Shown here: piece after piece, positions 45,511 to 54,047 of the stretch
Position numbering within the stretch: position 1 is the first letter of the stretch
Layout of the letters: every line of letters starts with the position of its first letter
DNA from: Cypionkella psychrotolerans
Lineage (GTDB): Bacteria; Pseudomonadota; Alphaproteobacteria; Rhodobacterales; Rhodobacteraceae
Assembly (NCBI RefSeq): GCF_001294535.1
Contig: NZ_LGIC01000086.1
Coordinates: 248,001 to 312,000 of the forward strand
Length of the DNA: 64,000 bases
Direction: 5' to 3'
Notes under the pieces: model-generated
The model's input: only the letters and a program-made list of their open reading frames with translations
Told to the model about the DNA's origin: nothing
Databases searched by the model: none
Translations under genes and position numbers: made by a program

Positions 45511-46661
45511 GCGAAATAGTCCCGCAGCACCCGCGTATAAATCGCCTTCAATGCATGGATCTGCGCCACTTCGACCCGCTCATCGACCTGATGCATGGTC
45601 TTGCCGACCAGCCCAAACTCCACCACCGGGCAGTGATCCTTCACAAACCGCGCGTCGGAAGTCCCCCCCGAAGTCGAATATTCCGGCACCCGCCCGGTTT
45701 CCGCCTGCACCGCCTTCGCAACCAGTGCCGAAAACTCCCCCGGTGGCGTCAGAAAGCTTTCGCCCGACACTGTCACCCGCATAGCAATCTCCACCCCGGT
45801 CGCAACCTGAACGGCATCCGCATGGCCCTGCAGCCACGCCGTCAAAGACGCCCCCGAATGGCTGTCATTAAACCGGATATTCACCGTAGCCGTTCCCCGC
45901 GCAGGGATCACATTCGTCGCCTTATTGCCGCAATCCATCGTGGTGATCGCCAAGGTCGAGGCGTCAAAATGCGCCGTGCCCTGATCCAAAGGCTCCGCCT
46001 CCAACCGCGCCATCAACGCCACCAAAGCACTCATCGGGTTCTTCGCCCGATGCGGATAGGCGGAATGGCCCTGCACCCCCACGGCGGTAAAGTAACAGGT
46101 CATCGAACCGCGCCGCCCGATCTTCATCATCTCGCCCATCTCATTCGGGCAGGTCGGCTCGCCCACCAGACAATGCGTCATCCGCTCGCCGTTCAACGCC
46201 ATCCAGTCCAGCAAAGCCACCGTGCCATCCAGCGCATCAGCCTCCTCATCCCCAGTGATCGCCAAAATCACCGCCCCATCCGGCGGCGTCTGCCGCACGA
46301 AATCCACCGCCGCCGCCGCAAAGGCCGCGACCCCAGATTTCATATCGGTCGCCCCCCGGCCATACATCCAGCCGTCCACCACCGCCGCGCCAAACGGGTC
46401 TTGCGTCCAAGCCGCCAGATCGCCCACCGGCACCACATCGGTATGGCCATTAAACCCAAACGACTTGTTCGCTCCCGCCACGCCCCAGCGCGCGTACAAA
46501 TTGCAAATCCCGCCGCGATCCACCCGCGTGCAGGCAAACCCCGCCGCTTCCAGAACTCCCGCCAGCAGCACCAACGCGCCGCCCTCATCCGGCGTGACCG
46601 AGGCACAACGGATCAGATCAGCGGTCAGTTTTTCCGGGTCGAGTGCAAGATGTGCAGCCAT
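45507..46661 (-). CDS. dapE: Succinyl-diaminopimelate desuccinylase
   Basis: A 384-residue M20 metallopeptidase releasing succinate from N-succinyl-LL-diaminopimelate, in the lysine and peptidoglycan precursor pathway. Features: [26 protein letters not shown] (metal His/Asp, about residues 72-74), [27 protein letters not shown] (catalytic Glu pair) and [11 protein letters not shown], the DapE-type signature near the C-terminus. ATG 46661 begins the conserved start; a longer frame from 46778 is unlikely. dapD lies 2.9 kb away on the same strand. Confidence 0.95.
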   Translation of the reverse strand: MAAHLALDPEKLTADLIRCASVTPDEGGALVLLAGVLEAAGFACTRVDRGGICNLYARWGVAGANKSFGFNGHTDVVPVGDLAAWTQDPFGAAVVDGWMYGRGATDMKSGVAAFAAAAVDFVRQTPPDGAVILAITGDEEADALDGTVALLDWMALNGERMTHCLVGEPTCPNEMGEMMKIGRRGSMTCYFTAVGVQGHSAYPHRAKNPMSALVALMARLEAEPLDQGTAHFDASTLAITTMDCGNKATNVIPARGTATVNIRFNDSHSGASLTAWLQGHADAVQVATGVEIAMRVTVSGESFLTPPGEFSALVAKAVQAETGRVPEYSTSGGTSDARFVKDHCPVVEFGLVGKTMHQVDERVEVAQIHALKAIYTRVLRDYFA

Positions 46662-46967
46662 GACGATAGCCTTTTTGCTGATAAAACATGTGCCTCTGGG
46701 ATACCGCCTTGGCCAAACCAATGCAACGCCCGCCCAATCTGTGACTCTCGCGCCACCATCGCGCCCGCCCTCAGCCACAACTGCACATTGCCGTAGTCCC
46801 GCGCCGCATCCTGCCCTACCTTAACGGCAATACCATGCGCTGGGGCCAACGAGCCCCCGAAGTAACAGCGCCATGGCAACCGAGGCAAAGATGACAGCGG
46901 GCGACTTGCGCACCCCGACCAATCCGTCACCCCCCCCGATAGCCTCGGGCCGATTGGGGATGCGCTG
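46662..46967. other. Divergent intergenic region between dapE and the Hint gene
   Basis: No gene is firmly supported here. A 101-codon minus frame at 46625-46930 (containing [26 protein letters not shown]) overlaps the dapE start and has no clear ribosome site. It could be a remnant or a small real gene. Otherwise the region should hold the dapE and Hint-gene promoters; no repeat or strong hairpin stood out. Confidence 0.4.
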
Positions 46968-47969
46968 ATGTCCTACAGCTTCCACCAAGGCTGGGTCGCG
47001 CTGTCGGATCGCGGTCTGCTTACTCCCGCGACGCCCGACGCCATGCTGCACCAAGGCCTGTTCGTGATGGAACTCGCCCTGCCGCTGCAGAACGCCAGCC
47101 TGCTGCTCGATCATCAATCCAACACCGGCTGGCCGCGCACCTTTGCGATCTTTCACGATCCGGCCACCGGCATCGTCATCCTACACCGCCAAGGCAAAGA
47201 TGTCGCCCGCCATGTCCTGCCCGGCCCCTTGCCACAAGGCAAAGGCACCGCCCGGCTGTCGTTTCATTTCAACGCCCCGGCCCGGTACTGGAGCCTATCC
47301 TTTGAACTCCTCGGCACCGACCCGCCGGTGGCCATCACCGCCGAGGGCCAAAACCCGCTGCCAATTCCGCTGTCCGATCTGCAAACCCTCTGCACCCGTG
47401 CCCGCCCCTCTGGCCCGGTGCTGTGGTTCGGCCTGACCGAAGGCGCAGCCCCGCCCGGAGCCGCACCCTGGATCGGCCTGCGCAACCCGGTCGAAACCAG
47501 CCTAGGCCCGGTCCTCGCGGGCCATCTGAAACCCGGCGACATCCTGATCACCGAAGACGGCCCGATGCCCCTGCGCGCCGCCCAGCGCCTCGCGCTGCCC
47601 GCCCGCGGCAGCTTCGCCCCCGTGCTGCTGCGCGCGCCGTTTTTCGGCCAAACCCAAGACCTGCTGGTCTCCGCCGATCAACTGCTGGCAATCTCTGGCC
47701 CCGAGGTCGAATATATCTTCGGCACCGACGCCGTCCTCATGCCCGCCGGAGCCTTGGTCGACGGCCGCACCGCCCTGTCGGATCAACGCCGCGCCATCAC
47801 CGGATCGGTCGCATTAGACCTCGGCAGCCCTGCGCTCATCGAGTCCAACGGCTGCCTCTTGGCCATCGGCCAAGACCAAACCTGCGACCTGCCGCTGCGC
47901 TGCCTGCAAACCTACGAGGTGCTCACTCTGATGACGCTGCTCGGTCGCACCCCGCGCCGCGCCGCGTAA
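46968..47969 (+). CDS. Hint-domain (Hint_2-type) protein lacking the N-terminal Cys
   Basis: 333 residues. The C-terminal ~170 match the Hint_2 type common in Rhodobacterales: LKPGDILITEDGPMPLRAAQRLALPA, LLVSADQLLAISGPEVEYIFGTDAVLMPAGALVDG. Canonical members start this domain with a Cys nucleophile (CFTPGT-like). Here the position reads SLGPVLAG, so autoprocessing is unlikely. The N-terminal ~140 residues form a beta-sandwich-like region of unknown role (LSFHFNAPARYWSLSFELLG). ATG 46968 has GGGGA upstream. Followed by repeat family B. Confidence 0.75.
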   Translation: MSYSFHQGWVALSDRGLLTPATPDAMLHQGLFVMELALPLQNASLLLDHQSNTGWPRTFAIFHDPATGIVILHRQGKDVARHVLPGPLPQGKGTARLSFHFNAPARYWSLSFELLGTDPPVAITAEGQNPLPIPLSDLQTLCTRARPSGPVLWFGLTEGAAPPGAAPWIGLRNPVETSLGPVLAGHLKPGDILITEDGPMPLRAAQRLALPARGSFAPVLLRAPFFGQTQDLLVSADQLLAISGPEVEYIFGTDAVLMPAGALVDGRTALSDQRRAITGSVALDLGSPALIESNGCLLAIGQDQTCDLPLRCLQTYEVLTLMTLLGRTPRRAA

Positions 47970-47972
47970 ACT

Positions 47973-48045
47973 CCCTAAAGCTTATCTAAAATTATCATCC
48001 TCTGCGCGCAAATATCTCACTGGGGTCTGGGGGTGTGAAACCCCC
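47973..48045 (+). repeat. Dispersed intergenic repeat, family B, copy 2
   Basis: Counterpart of 38628-38702, again directly after a stop codon and in the same orientation as the upstream gene. The terminal hairpin CTGGGGGT/ACCCCCAG is fully conserved while the middle has point differences (CCCACGG vs CTCACTG). Confidence 0.75.
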
Positions 48046-48104
48046 AGCGGCCAGCCCATCGCGCAACTTCAGCCAAACATCATCCGGCACCCGGTAGCCG
48101 CGCG

Positions 48105-48278
48105 CTATATTTTAACAGCTGACAGCTGGGGACGATAGAAAAGCAGCAGACCTTTTTCGTTTCGAACTTCGACACTGTCCGTGTTGTCCGCGATGCTTTG
48201 GCTGACTCCGTGCTGTTTGTCCCTGCGCTTGCAGGATAAAATCCGGGGGGTTCTTTTCAAAAGAATCCGATACGGCAT
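48105..48278 (-). CDS. Possible small basic protein, 57 aa
   Basis: A short frame (MPYRILLKRTPRILSCKRRDK..., ending RPQLSAVKI) starting at ATG 48278, which has an excellent GGGGAGG ribosome site six bases upstream on the minus strand. The surrounding 300 bases are less GC-rich than neighbours. No family recognised; Lys/Arg-rich N-terminus. Without homologues it could be chance. Confidence 0.4.
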   Translation of the reverse strand: MPYRILLKRTPRILSCKRRDKQHGVSQSIADNTDSVEVRNEKGLLLFYRPQLSAVKI

Positions 48279-48426
48279 CACGACCTCCCCAAATTTCGTG
48301 GCAGTACCTAAAAAAGCCACAAAAATGCGGCTGCAATATGGCGAGCATTGGAATGTCGGCCCAAAATCTACCAGTGCCGCCCCCGCAACCGCACCGAAAA
48401 ACCACTTAAGCCATTGATTTTATGTA

Positions 48427-48747
48427 TCAGTCAAAGAACGGCGTCATCTGCGCCACAACCACCGAATTCTCCGCCAAAGCCCGCGCCATCAGATCGCGTT
48501 CCTCAGCATCAATCTCATCGCCAGCCGCCAGACGCTCCTCCAGCGTGCCGTAACCGGACACATCCAGCGGTGCCAGATCCGCCTGCTTCAAGATCGCCAC
48601 GGTTTCGCGCACCGCCTCGGCCTCGTCGACGCCCGAGGCATAGATCAGCAAAGCCGCCCCGGTCGCCTTATCCGGCAAGCCATCGCCCGGCTTGCGCCCC
48701 ACTTCCACCGTCAAGGTATAAACCTGCTGTTTGCTGCCCTCTGACAT
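48427..48747 (-). CDS. Hypothetical protein downstream of dapD, 106 aa
   Basis: A small acidic protein (VYTLTVEVGRKPGDGLPDKATGAALLIYASGVDEAEAVRETVAILKQADLAPLDVSGYGTLEER) with alternating strand/helix character. No recognised domain. It starts six bases after the dapD stop and so is co-transcribed with it; coding-like composition and the tight gap support a real gene. Confidence 0.7.
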   Translation of the reverse strand: MSEGSKQQVYTLTVEVGRKPGDGLPDKATGAALLIYASGVDEAEAVRETVAILKQADLAPLDVSGYGTLEERLAAGDEIDAEERDLMARALAENSVVVAQMTPFFD

Positions 48748-48753
48748 CGGCCT

Positions 48754-49581
48754 TCAGTCCCTCAGCAATTCGTTGATCGAGGTCTTGCTGCGGGTCTTCG
48801 CATCGACCTTTTTCACGATCACCGCGCAATAGAGGTTGATCCCATTCTTCGACGGCATCGACCCCGCCACCACGACCGAACCGGCAGGCACTTCGCCATA
48901 CATCACCGCCCCGGTTTCGCGATCGACGATCTTGGTCGATTGGCCGATAAACACGCCCATGCCCAGAACCGAGCCTTCGCGGATGATGCAGCCCTCAACC
49001 ACCTCAGACCGAGCCCCAATAAAGCAGTTGTCCTCGATGATCGTCGGCCCCGCCTGCATCGGCTCCAACACGCCGCCAATGCCGACACCGCCCGACAAAT
49101 GCACATTCTTGCCGATCTGCGCGCAAGACCCGACCGTGGCCCAGCCGTCCACCATCGCGCCCTCATCAACATAAGCGCCAATGTTCACGAACGACGGCAT
49201 CAGCACCACGCCCTTCGCGATATAGGCGGAACGGCGCACGATACTGCCCGGAACCGCCCGGAACCCCGCTTTGCGCCAATCCGCCTCGGTCCAGCCCTGA
49301 AACTTCGACGGCACCTTGTCCCACCAGTTCGAGCCGCCATTGCCGCCAGAAATCTCGGACATATCGGTCAGCCGGAACGACAGCAGCACCGCCTTTTTCG
49401 CCCATTGGTTGACATGCCAATCGCCATTGCCGCGCTTTTCCGCCACCCGCAACGCACCACTGTCCAGCGCCGTCAACGTGGCTTCAATCGCATCGCGCGC
49501 TTCGCCCTTGGTGGTGGTCGAGATCGTGTCCCGCGCCTCCCAAGCAGCCTCAATCGCAGTCTCCAACGCGGCATAGCTCAT
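48754..49581 (-). CDS. dapD: Tetrahydrodipicolinate N-succinyltransferase
   Basis: A 275-residue trimeric left-handed beta-helix enzyme of the succinylase branch of DAP/lysine synthesis. N-terminal helical domain, then hexapeptide repeats with [32 protein letters not shown] and [33 protein letters not shown]-like steps; both blocks are diagnostic for DapD. ATG 49581 begins the conserved start. The partner dapE is on the same strand at 45507-46661, separated by the plus-strand Hint gene. Confidence 0.97.
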   Translation of the reverse strand: MSYAALETAIEAAWEARDTISTTTKGEARDAIEATLTALDSGALRVAEKRGNGDWHVNQWAKKAVLLSFRLTDMSEISGGNGGSNWWDKVPSKFQGWTEADWRKAGFRAVPGSIVRRSAYIAKGVVLMPSFVNIGAYVDEGAMVDGWATVGSCAQIGKNVHLSGGVGIGGVLEPMQAGPTIIEDNCFIGARSEVVEGCIIREGSVLGMGVFIGQSTKIVDRETGAVMYGEVPAGSVVVAGSMPSKNGINLYCAVIVKKVDAKTRSKTSINELLRD

Positions 49582-49650
49582 GGCAATCTCCTCAAAGCTT
49601 TGCAGCCCTATAACGACGCAGACCTTGCCATGCAATCGCATCAGGCACGG

Positions 49651-49676
49651 TAGGGTGGGTGCAACCCACCGCTGGT
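49651..49676. repeat. Short palindromic repeat, family C, copy 3
   Basis: GGTGGGT (49654-49660) pairs with ACCCACC (49664-49670); the flanks GTAG and GCTGGTT are the reverse complement of those around copy 2. It lies between the dapD start and the phytase-like gene end. Confidence 0.65.
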
Positions 49677-49801
49677 TCAGATTTGGCGCAACGTTCAAAA
49701 CCAATCGCCGCCCCTCAAATATTAAGGTACGACGATGATCCTAACCTGCAAACAGACCCACTCGCGTCCGACGCCCAAAGCCCCCGACGCAAGCGCCCTG
49801 C

Positions 49802-51973
49802 TTACTTCACTTCCCCAATCGACCAGAACAGCGTCTCACCCGAGCTGTCATCGACGCCGTCATTGTCCGTCACCACCCAGCCATTGCCTGCGGCGTCAAT
49901 CGTAAAGCCTTCGACCTTATCGACAATATAGCCCTTCAGCACGCCCAGATCGGGCACCAAATCCCGCACCAGTTCTTTCTTCACCACCGGAAGCGTGCCG
50001 CCCAACTCAACCGGAGCCAACTGGCTCACCGCCACCCGGTACAGCTTCTTGGTCACGGCTTTGTCGGCAATCTGGTTGTCCCGCTCGATGATATAAGCCC
50101 AATCACCCTTCACCGTGATTTCCGACAACCCCATCCAAGCGCCTTCAGCGGGCGCATCCAACGGATAATGCACCGCACCCCAAGTTTCCTCTTTGGTGTT
50201 ATAGGCCAGCAACTTGACCATGCCTTTCGGATCGTCCTTCCACTCGCGCTGCACCGCCATCCACAGGGTGTCACCCACCACCGTGATACCCTCAAACCCA
50301 TAGCGCGTCTCTTGCGCCAGCAGTTCCTCTGGCAGCGCAATCTCCTGATCAATCGCGCCCTCGGCATCGACATGATAGATCGCATGTGGCACCAGCTTGT
50401 CGCTGCGGCCTTCCGAAGCCAGCCAGAAGCCACCCTCGCCATCCGCCGCAATGCCCTCCAGATCCAGCTTCTGCGCCGCATCGCCGCCGCGCGTCACCAC
50501 CATCGCGCTGGTGATCTTCGCCGGGGTCTTCGTGGCATCAATGCTGAAAATCGTCGGTGCCGCCGCGTAAACGCTGTCCGACACCGCATAAAGTTTGCCC
50601 GCTTCCTTCGGATCAGCCGCCAGACCCGAAAGCGCGCCCCAACCGATCAGATTTTCACTGCCTGCCGAAGTGATCATCGGATAGGCCGCAGGCCCTTCCG
50701 CCAGTTGGTAAATCATCACATGCGCAGGCGCGCCGCCATCTTCGCGCAGATCAACCTCATTCGCCGAAATCAGCAGATTGCGCTGCGGAATAGCCACCAT
50801 CCCCTCGGGCGAAATCCCCGACGGCAACAGTTGCTTCAGCACCGGAGCCTTCGGGTCGGTCAGATCATAAACCCCAATCACCGAAGCCCGTTCCGACGCC
50901 ACAAACGCCATCGGCGTCTCGCCAAACGTCGCCACCTCAACCGATTCCAACTCGACACCTTTGGTCTTGCTGCGATGCTCCGGGTAATGCCCGATCTCAG
51001 CAATCGCCCGCTCCAAGCTGGCACCGCTTTCATAGACAACCGAGCCATCGCGGTTGAAAATTGTCCAACTGCGCGAGCCGCCCTTGTAGTCGCCCTCATT
51101 CGCCACCGCGAAGTGATCGGCATCCACCCATTTCACCCCATCCGGCTCACGCAAGGCACCCTCACGCTTGCCGGTGAAATCCAACCGACCATCGCGCTTG
51201 GTATCAATGCCGTCCAGATCAACCGCCCCGGCGCTGAAATGCCCCGAAACCTTGCCATCCGCGCCGATCAAAACGATCTCGTTGTTCTCCTGCATGGTCA
51301 GAACAATTTCACCCGCCGCATTGATATCCAGAAACTCCGGCTCGGGGTCATCGCCGCCAACACCCGCCAGCCCGGTCATCTCGATCTTCTGCAACCCGGC
51401 GCAATCGACCACGTCCGCCTTCACCGGCAGCTTCACCACAAAGCCCGTCGGCATCTGCGGCAGCTCACCGTCGTTCACATCCTCATCGCGCTCATTCTCG
51501 ATCGCAATCGCCAGAAACGAGCCATCCTTCGCCGCCGCCACCGAATCCGGCTGACCGCCCAATTCGCATTCCGCCACCACAGCCTTGGTCGCCAGATCGA
51601 CGCTGACCAGCTTGCCCGAGGTGTTGACATAATCCTTCGACGTATTCACCGCCGCAAAAGCCGTCCCGCCGATGATCTTCGCCGTGGTCGGCTCGCCGCC
51701 CACTACGATATTGCCCAACGGCTTCGGCGCGGCCGCATCGGTGATATCAATCAACCCGATCACCCCCAACGGGCTGTCGGTATAAACCAAAGTCATGCCA
51801 TCTTCCGAGGCCGAAATGATCTCAGCACTGGTCGCCCGCGCCAAATCCTCGCCCGCCGCCATGTTCAACGGCGTGGCAAAGCTGGCAATACGGTTGAAGC
51901 TAGGTTCGGCCAAAGCAGGCAAAGCCGCGCAAATCGCCAGAGCAGAGGTCAGGCCAGAGATCGGAAAACGCAT
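49802..51973 (-). CDS. Phytase-like (esterase-like activity of phytase) periplasmic protein
   Basis: 723 residues with a signal peptide (SALAICAALPALA then EPSFN) and two beta-propeller-like parts. Residues about 20-420 show YVTN-type repeats (GEPTTAKIIGGTAFAAVNTS, EPDGVKWVDADHFAVANEGDYKGGSR, LPSGISPEGMVAIPQRNLLISANEVD). The C-terminal ~300 match the phytase-like family (LSGLAADPKEAGKLYAVSDS, LDLEGIAADGEGGFWLASEGR, YGFEGITVVGDTLWMAVQREW, VEGFTIDAAGNGWVVTDNDG). A secreted phosphoester hydrolase is likely, but the substrate is unproven. ATG 51973 has AAGGA at good spacing, unlike the ATG at 51982. Confidence 0.82.
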   Translation of the reverse strand: MRFPISGLTSALAICAALPALAEPSFNRIASFATPLNMAAGEDLARATSAEIISASEDGMTLVYTDSPLGVIGLIDITDAAAPKPLGNIVVGGEPTTAKIIGGTAFAAVNTSKDYVNTSGKLVSVDLATKAVVAECELGGQPDSVAAAKDGSFLAIAIENERDEDVNDGELPQMPTGFVVKLPVKADVVDCAGLQKIEMTGLAGVGGDDPEPEFLDINAAGEIVLTMQENNEIVLIGADGKVSGHFSAGAVDLDGIDTKRDGRLDFTGKREGALREPDGVKWVDADHFAVANEGDYKGGSRSWTIFNRDGSVVYESGASLERAIAEIGHYPEHRSKTKGVELESVEVATFGETPMAFVASERASVIGVYDLTDPKAPVLKQLLPSGISPEGMVAIPQRNLLISANEVDLREDGGAPAHVMIYQLAEGPAAYPMITSAGSENLIGWGALSGLAADPKEAGKLYAVSDSVYAAAPTIFSIDATKTPAKITSAMVVTRGGDAAQKLDLEGIAADGEGGFWLASEGRSDKLVPHAIYHVDAEGAIDQEIALPEELLAQETRYGFEGITVVGDTLWMAVQREWKDDPKGMVKLLAYNTKEETWGAVHYPLDAPAEGAWMGLSEITVKGDWAYIIERDNQIADKAVTKKLYRVAVSQLAPVELGGTLPVVKKELVRDLVPDLGVLKGYIVDKVEGFTIDAAGNGWVVTDNDGVDDSSGETLFWSIGEVK

Positions 51974-52072
51974 CGAGAGCATCCTTGGTCAGATTAAATC
52001 AGACCCAGCCATGCCCTGCCCGGATGAAACCAAGACGACGCACACATGACAGTTTTACAACCGCCCCCACCG

Positions 52073-53104
52073 CTAATCCTGATACCCCTCGCCCCGCGCC
52101 GCCCGCAACGTATCGCGCGGACAAAGCCCAAACCGCGCCCGATACATCTCTGCAAACCGCCCGAAATGCGCAAATCCCCAGCGCAACGCCACCTCTGTCA
52201 CCGATCCCGCCCCCGCAACCAGATCGGCATGCGCATGCGCCAGCCGCATGTCACGCCAGAACCCCAGCGGAGTCGTCCCCCGGTGCTGCCGAAACGCCAG
52301 TTGCAACGCGCGCGGGCTGATCCCGGCCTCGGCGGCAATCGCCTCAACCGTTAGCGGCTGATCCAGATGGGCCGCGATATAGCCCTCTGCCAGCCGCAAA
52401 TGCCGGGGCCGCGGTGCCGCCCGCCGCCGCCCCAGATGCGCCGCATGATCATGGCGATGCGCCTCCAGCAGACCCGACAGCAGAGACGCCTCCACCGCCC
52501 GCCCCATCAACCCCGCCCCGATGGGTGATCGCCCCGCATCCGCCTCTGCCACCAGAAACAACACCAGCCGCCGCAGTGCCGCTCCCGCCCCACTGCGCAG
52601 ATCAAACCCGCCTGAAAACGTCAAAGGCCGCAAAGCTGGCGCCCCCAACTGTGCGGAAAGATGATCCTGCATCGCCTGACGGTCGATCTGGATCAGCACC
52701 TGCCGCGTACCTTCCGCCCAGATCATCGTGGTGGGCTGGTGCGGGTTCAAAACCGCCGCCACCTCCGGCGAGGAATAATACCGATCCGCCCCATGCGAAA
52801 TCATCGCGCCCCCCGAAAGCGGGATCTGCACCAGATAAAACCGCTCCAGCTCTCCCGGTGCGATCAGCGTCTTGGCGCCGTATTGAATGTAGTTCAGGCT
52901 CAACCGCTCGCCCGGCAAATGGTGCTGGCGGGCATCCAGCACGCCCGTGCCGATGCGGTCCAACCGATGCGGACAAAACACCGCCGCCACCCGCGCGCGG
53001 GCTTCGTCAAGGTCATGCGTGCGAAACAGCGCATGACGTTCCAGCGGGGCGGCAAGCTGCGGCATCAGCCTCATTCTCTGCAAATCAAGGCCAAAGCCTA
53101 CCAT
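52073..53104 (-). CDS. AraC/XylS-family transcriptional regulator
   Basis: 343 residues. The N-terminal half is an AraC-binding-like sensor (LSLNYIQYGAKTLIAPGELERFYLVQIPLSGGAMISHG). The C-terminal ~100 residues form two helix-turn-helix motifs (LTVEAIAAEAGISPRALQLAFRQHRGTTPLGFWRDMRLAHAH and SVTEVALRWGFAHFGRFAEMYRARFGLCPRDTLR). It is divergent from the SDR gene that opens the monooxygenase locus, with a direct-repeat candidate operator between them. It probably activates that locus in response to an aromatic substrate. ATG 53104 is a choice among several starts; ATG 53074 is also possible. Confidence 0.88.
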   Translation of the reverse strand: MVGFGLDLQRMRLMPQLAAPLERHALFRTHDLDEARARVAAVFCPHRLDRIGTGVLDARQHHLPGERLSLNYIQYGAKTLIAPGELERFYLVQIPLSGGAMISHGADRYYSSPEVAAVLNPHQPTTMIWAEGTRQVLIQIDRQAMQDHLSAQLGAPALRPLTFSGGFDLRSGAGAALRRLVLFLVAEADAGRSPIGAGLMGRAVEASLLSGLLEAHRHDHAAHLGRRRAAPRPRHLRLAEGYIAAHLDQPLTVEAIAAEAGISPRALQLAFRQHRGTTPLGFWRDMRLAHAHADLVAGAGSVTEVALRWGFAHFGRFAEMYRARFGLCPRDTLRAARGEGYQD

Positions 53105-53159
53105 GCTTTGCCGCCTCGCCAGCAGATTCCTGCAGTTTGATGACGATTTTTTCGTTTTG

Positions 53160-53192
53160 CGGATAGTCGCCCCGTTCCCCGGATAGCGCCCC
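53160..53192 (+). promoter_or_regulatory. Candidate AraC-type operator: direct repeats with 20-base period
   Basis: CGGATAG occurs at 53160 and 53180, each followed by (T)CGCCCCG. Two direct repeats about two helical turns apart are the expected AraC/XylS-dimer site; XylS/BenR half-sites carry GGNTA, matched here by GGATA. It lies 46 bases before the SDR start and just upstream of the regulator's own start, so it may serve both promoters. Confidence 0.55.
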
Positions 53193-53237
53193 GCCCCGCG
53201 CAGATCAAAGCTGACCCCATCAACGGGAGGAAATCCA

Positions 53238-54002
53238 ATGCGCGGACTAGCAGGCAAAGTGGCGATTGTGCCGGGCGGCAGCACCAAGATCGGCCAAGCC
53301 ATAGTGGCAGCCTTCCGCGCCGCCGACGTGCGGGTGATGGTGGCCGACATCGCCCCCGCCGCCGAATCCGAAGGCGTCGGCTTCCAGCCCTGCGATCTGC
53401 GCGACGATACCCAGATCGCGGCCCTCGTTGCCGCCACCAAAACCAAGTTTGGCCGGATTGATTTTCTGGTCAATGTCGCCTGTTCCTACCTCGACAACGG
53501 GCTTGCCACCACCCGCGCCGATTGGCTGACCGCCCTGGATATCAACCTCGTCGGCTCGGTGATGCTGATGCAGGCCGCGCAGGCGGACCTCGCCGCGAAC
53601 AAGGGGGCCATCGTCAATTTCAGCTCGATTTCCTCGCGCGTGGCGCAGACGGGGCGCTGGGTTTATCCGGTGTCGAAAGCCGCCATTCTGCAACTGACCC
53701 GCAGTCAGGCAATGGATCTGGCCCCGCAGGGCATCCGCGTCAACGCGGTGTCGCCCGGTTGGACGTGGAGCAATATAATGGATCAGCTGACCCACGGCAA
53801 CCGCGCCAAAACCGATGCCGTTGCCGCCCCCTTCCACATGCTGGGCCGCGTCGCCGATCCCGAAGAAGTCGCCGCCGCCGTGCTGTTTCTCTGCTCGGAC
53901 GAGGCTAGCTTCATCACTGGCACTGATATCTGCGTTGATGGCGGCTATACCGCGATGGGGCCGGAACAAGCCGTGCCAGCGATCCCGAAGCTGATGGAAT
54001 GA
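53238..54002 (+). CDS. Short-chain dehydrogenase/reductase (first gene of the monooxygenase locus)
   Basis: 254 residues. The cofactor loop is unusual (VAIVPGGSTKIGQAI in place of TGxxxGIG). The catalytic set is present: Ser in NFSSISSR, then YPVSK (Tyr-x-x-x-Lys), and the C-terminal FITGTDICVDGGYT is typical of SDRs. The Asn-Asn-Ala-Gly motif is replaced by NVACSY. Substrate unknown; as part of the AraC-controlled locus it may oxidise a dihydrodiol or hydroxylated product of the adjacent monooxygenase. GGGAGG precedes ATG 53238. Confidence 0.85.
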   Translation: MRGLAGKVAIVPGGSTKIGQAIVAAFRAADVRVMVADIAPAAESEGVGFQPCDLRDDTQIAALVAATKTKFGRIDFLVNVACSYLDNGLATTRADWLTALDINLVGSVMLMQAAQADLAANKGAIVNFSSISSRVAQTGRWVYPVSKAAILQLTRSQAMDLAPQGIRVNAVSPGWTWSNIMDQLTHGNRAKTDAVAAPFHMLGRVADPEEVAAAVLFLCSDEASFITGTDICVDGGYTAMGPEQAVPAIPKLME

Positions 54003-54047
54003 ACGCCCCACGGGCGCGAACCGAAAACCAATTCAAAGGGGCTAGAC

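Noticed and set aside
46625-46930. 101-codon minus frame upstream of dapE
   Set aside because: Some stretches look protein-like, but there is no ribosome site, it overlaps the dapE start, and I recognise no family; kept only as a note on the intergenic region.
48240-48270. TTCTTTTCAAAAGAA as a terminator
   Set aside because: It is a palindrome with a one-base centre and AT-only arms, so it cannot form a stable RNA hairpin.
50168-51997. 609-codon plus-strand frame opposite the phytase-like gene
   Set aside because: Arg/His-rich shadow of a well-supported secreted protein; no ribosome site or domain.
52046-52052. CTGTCAT (minus strand) upstream of the phytase-like gene as a Pho box
   Set aside because: Only one half-site is exact; the neighbours at 11-base spacing match 4 of 7 positions, which is too weak to call PhoB control.
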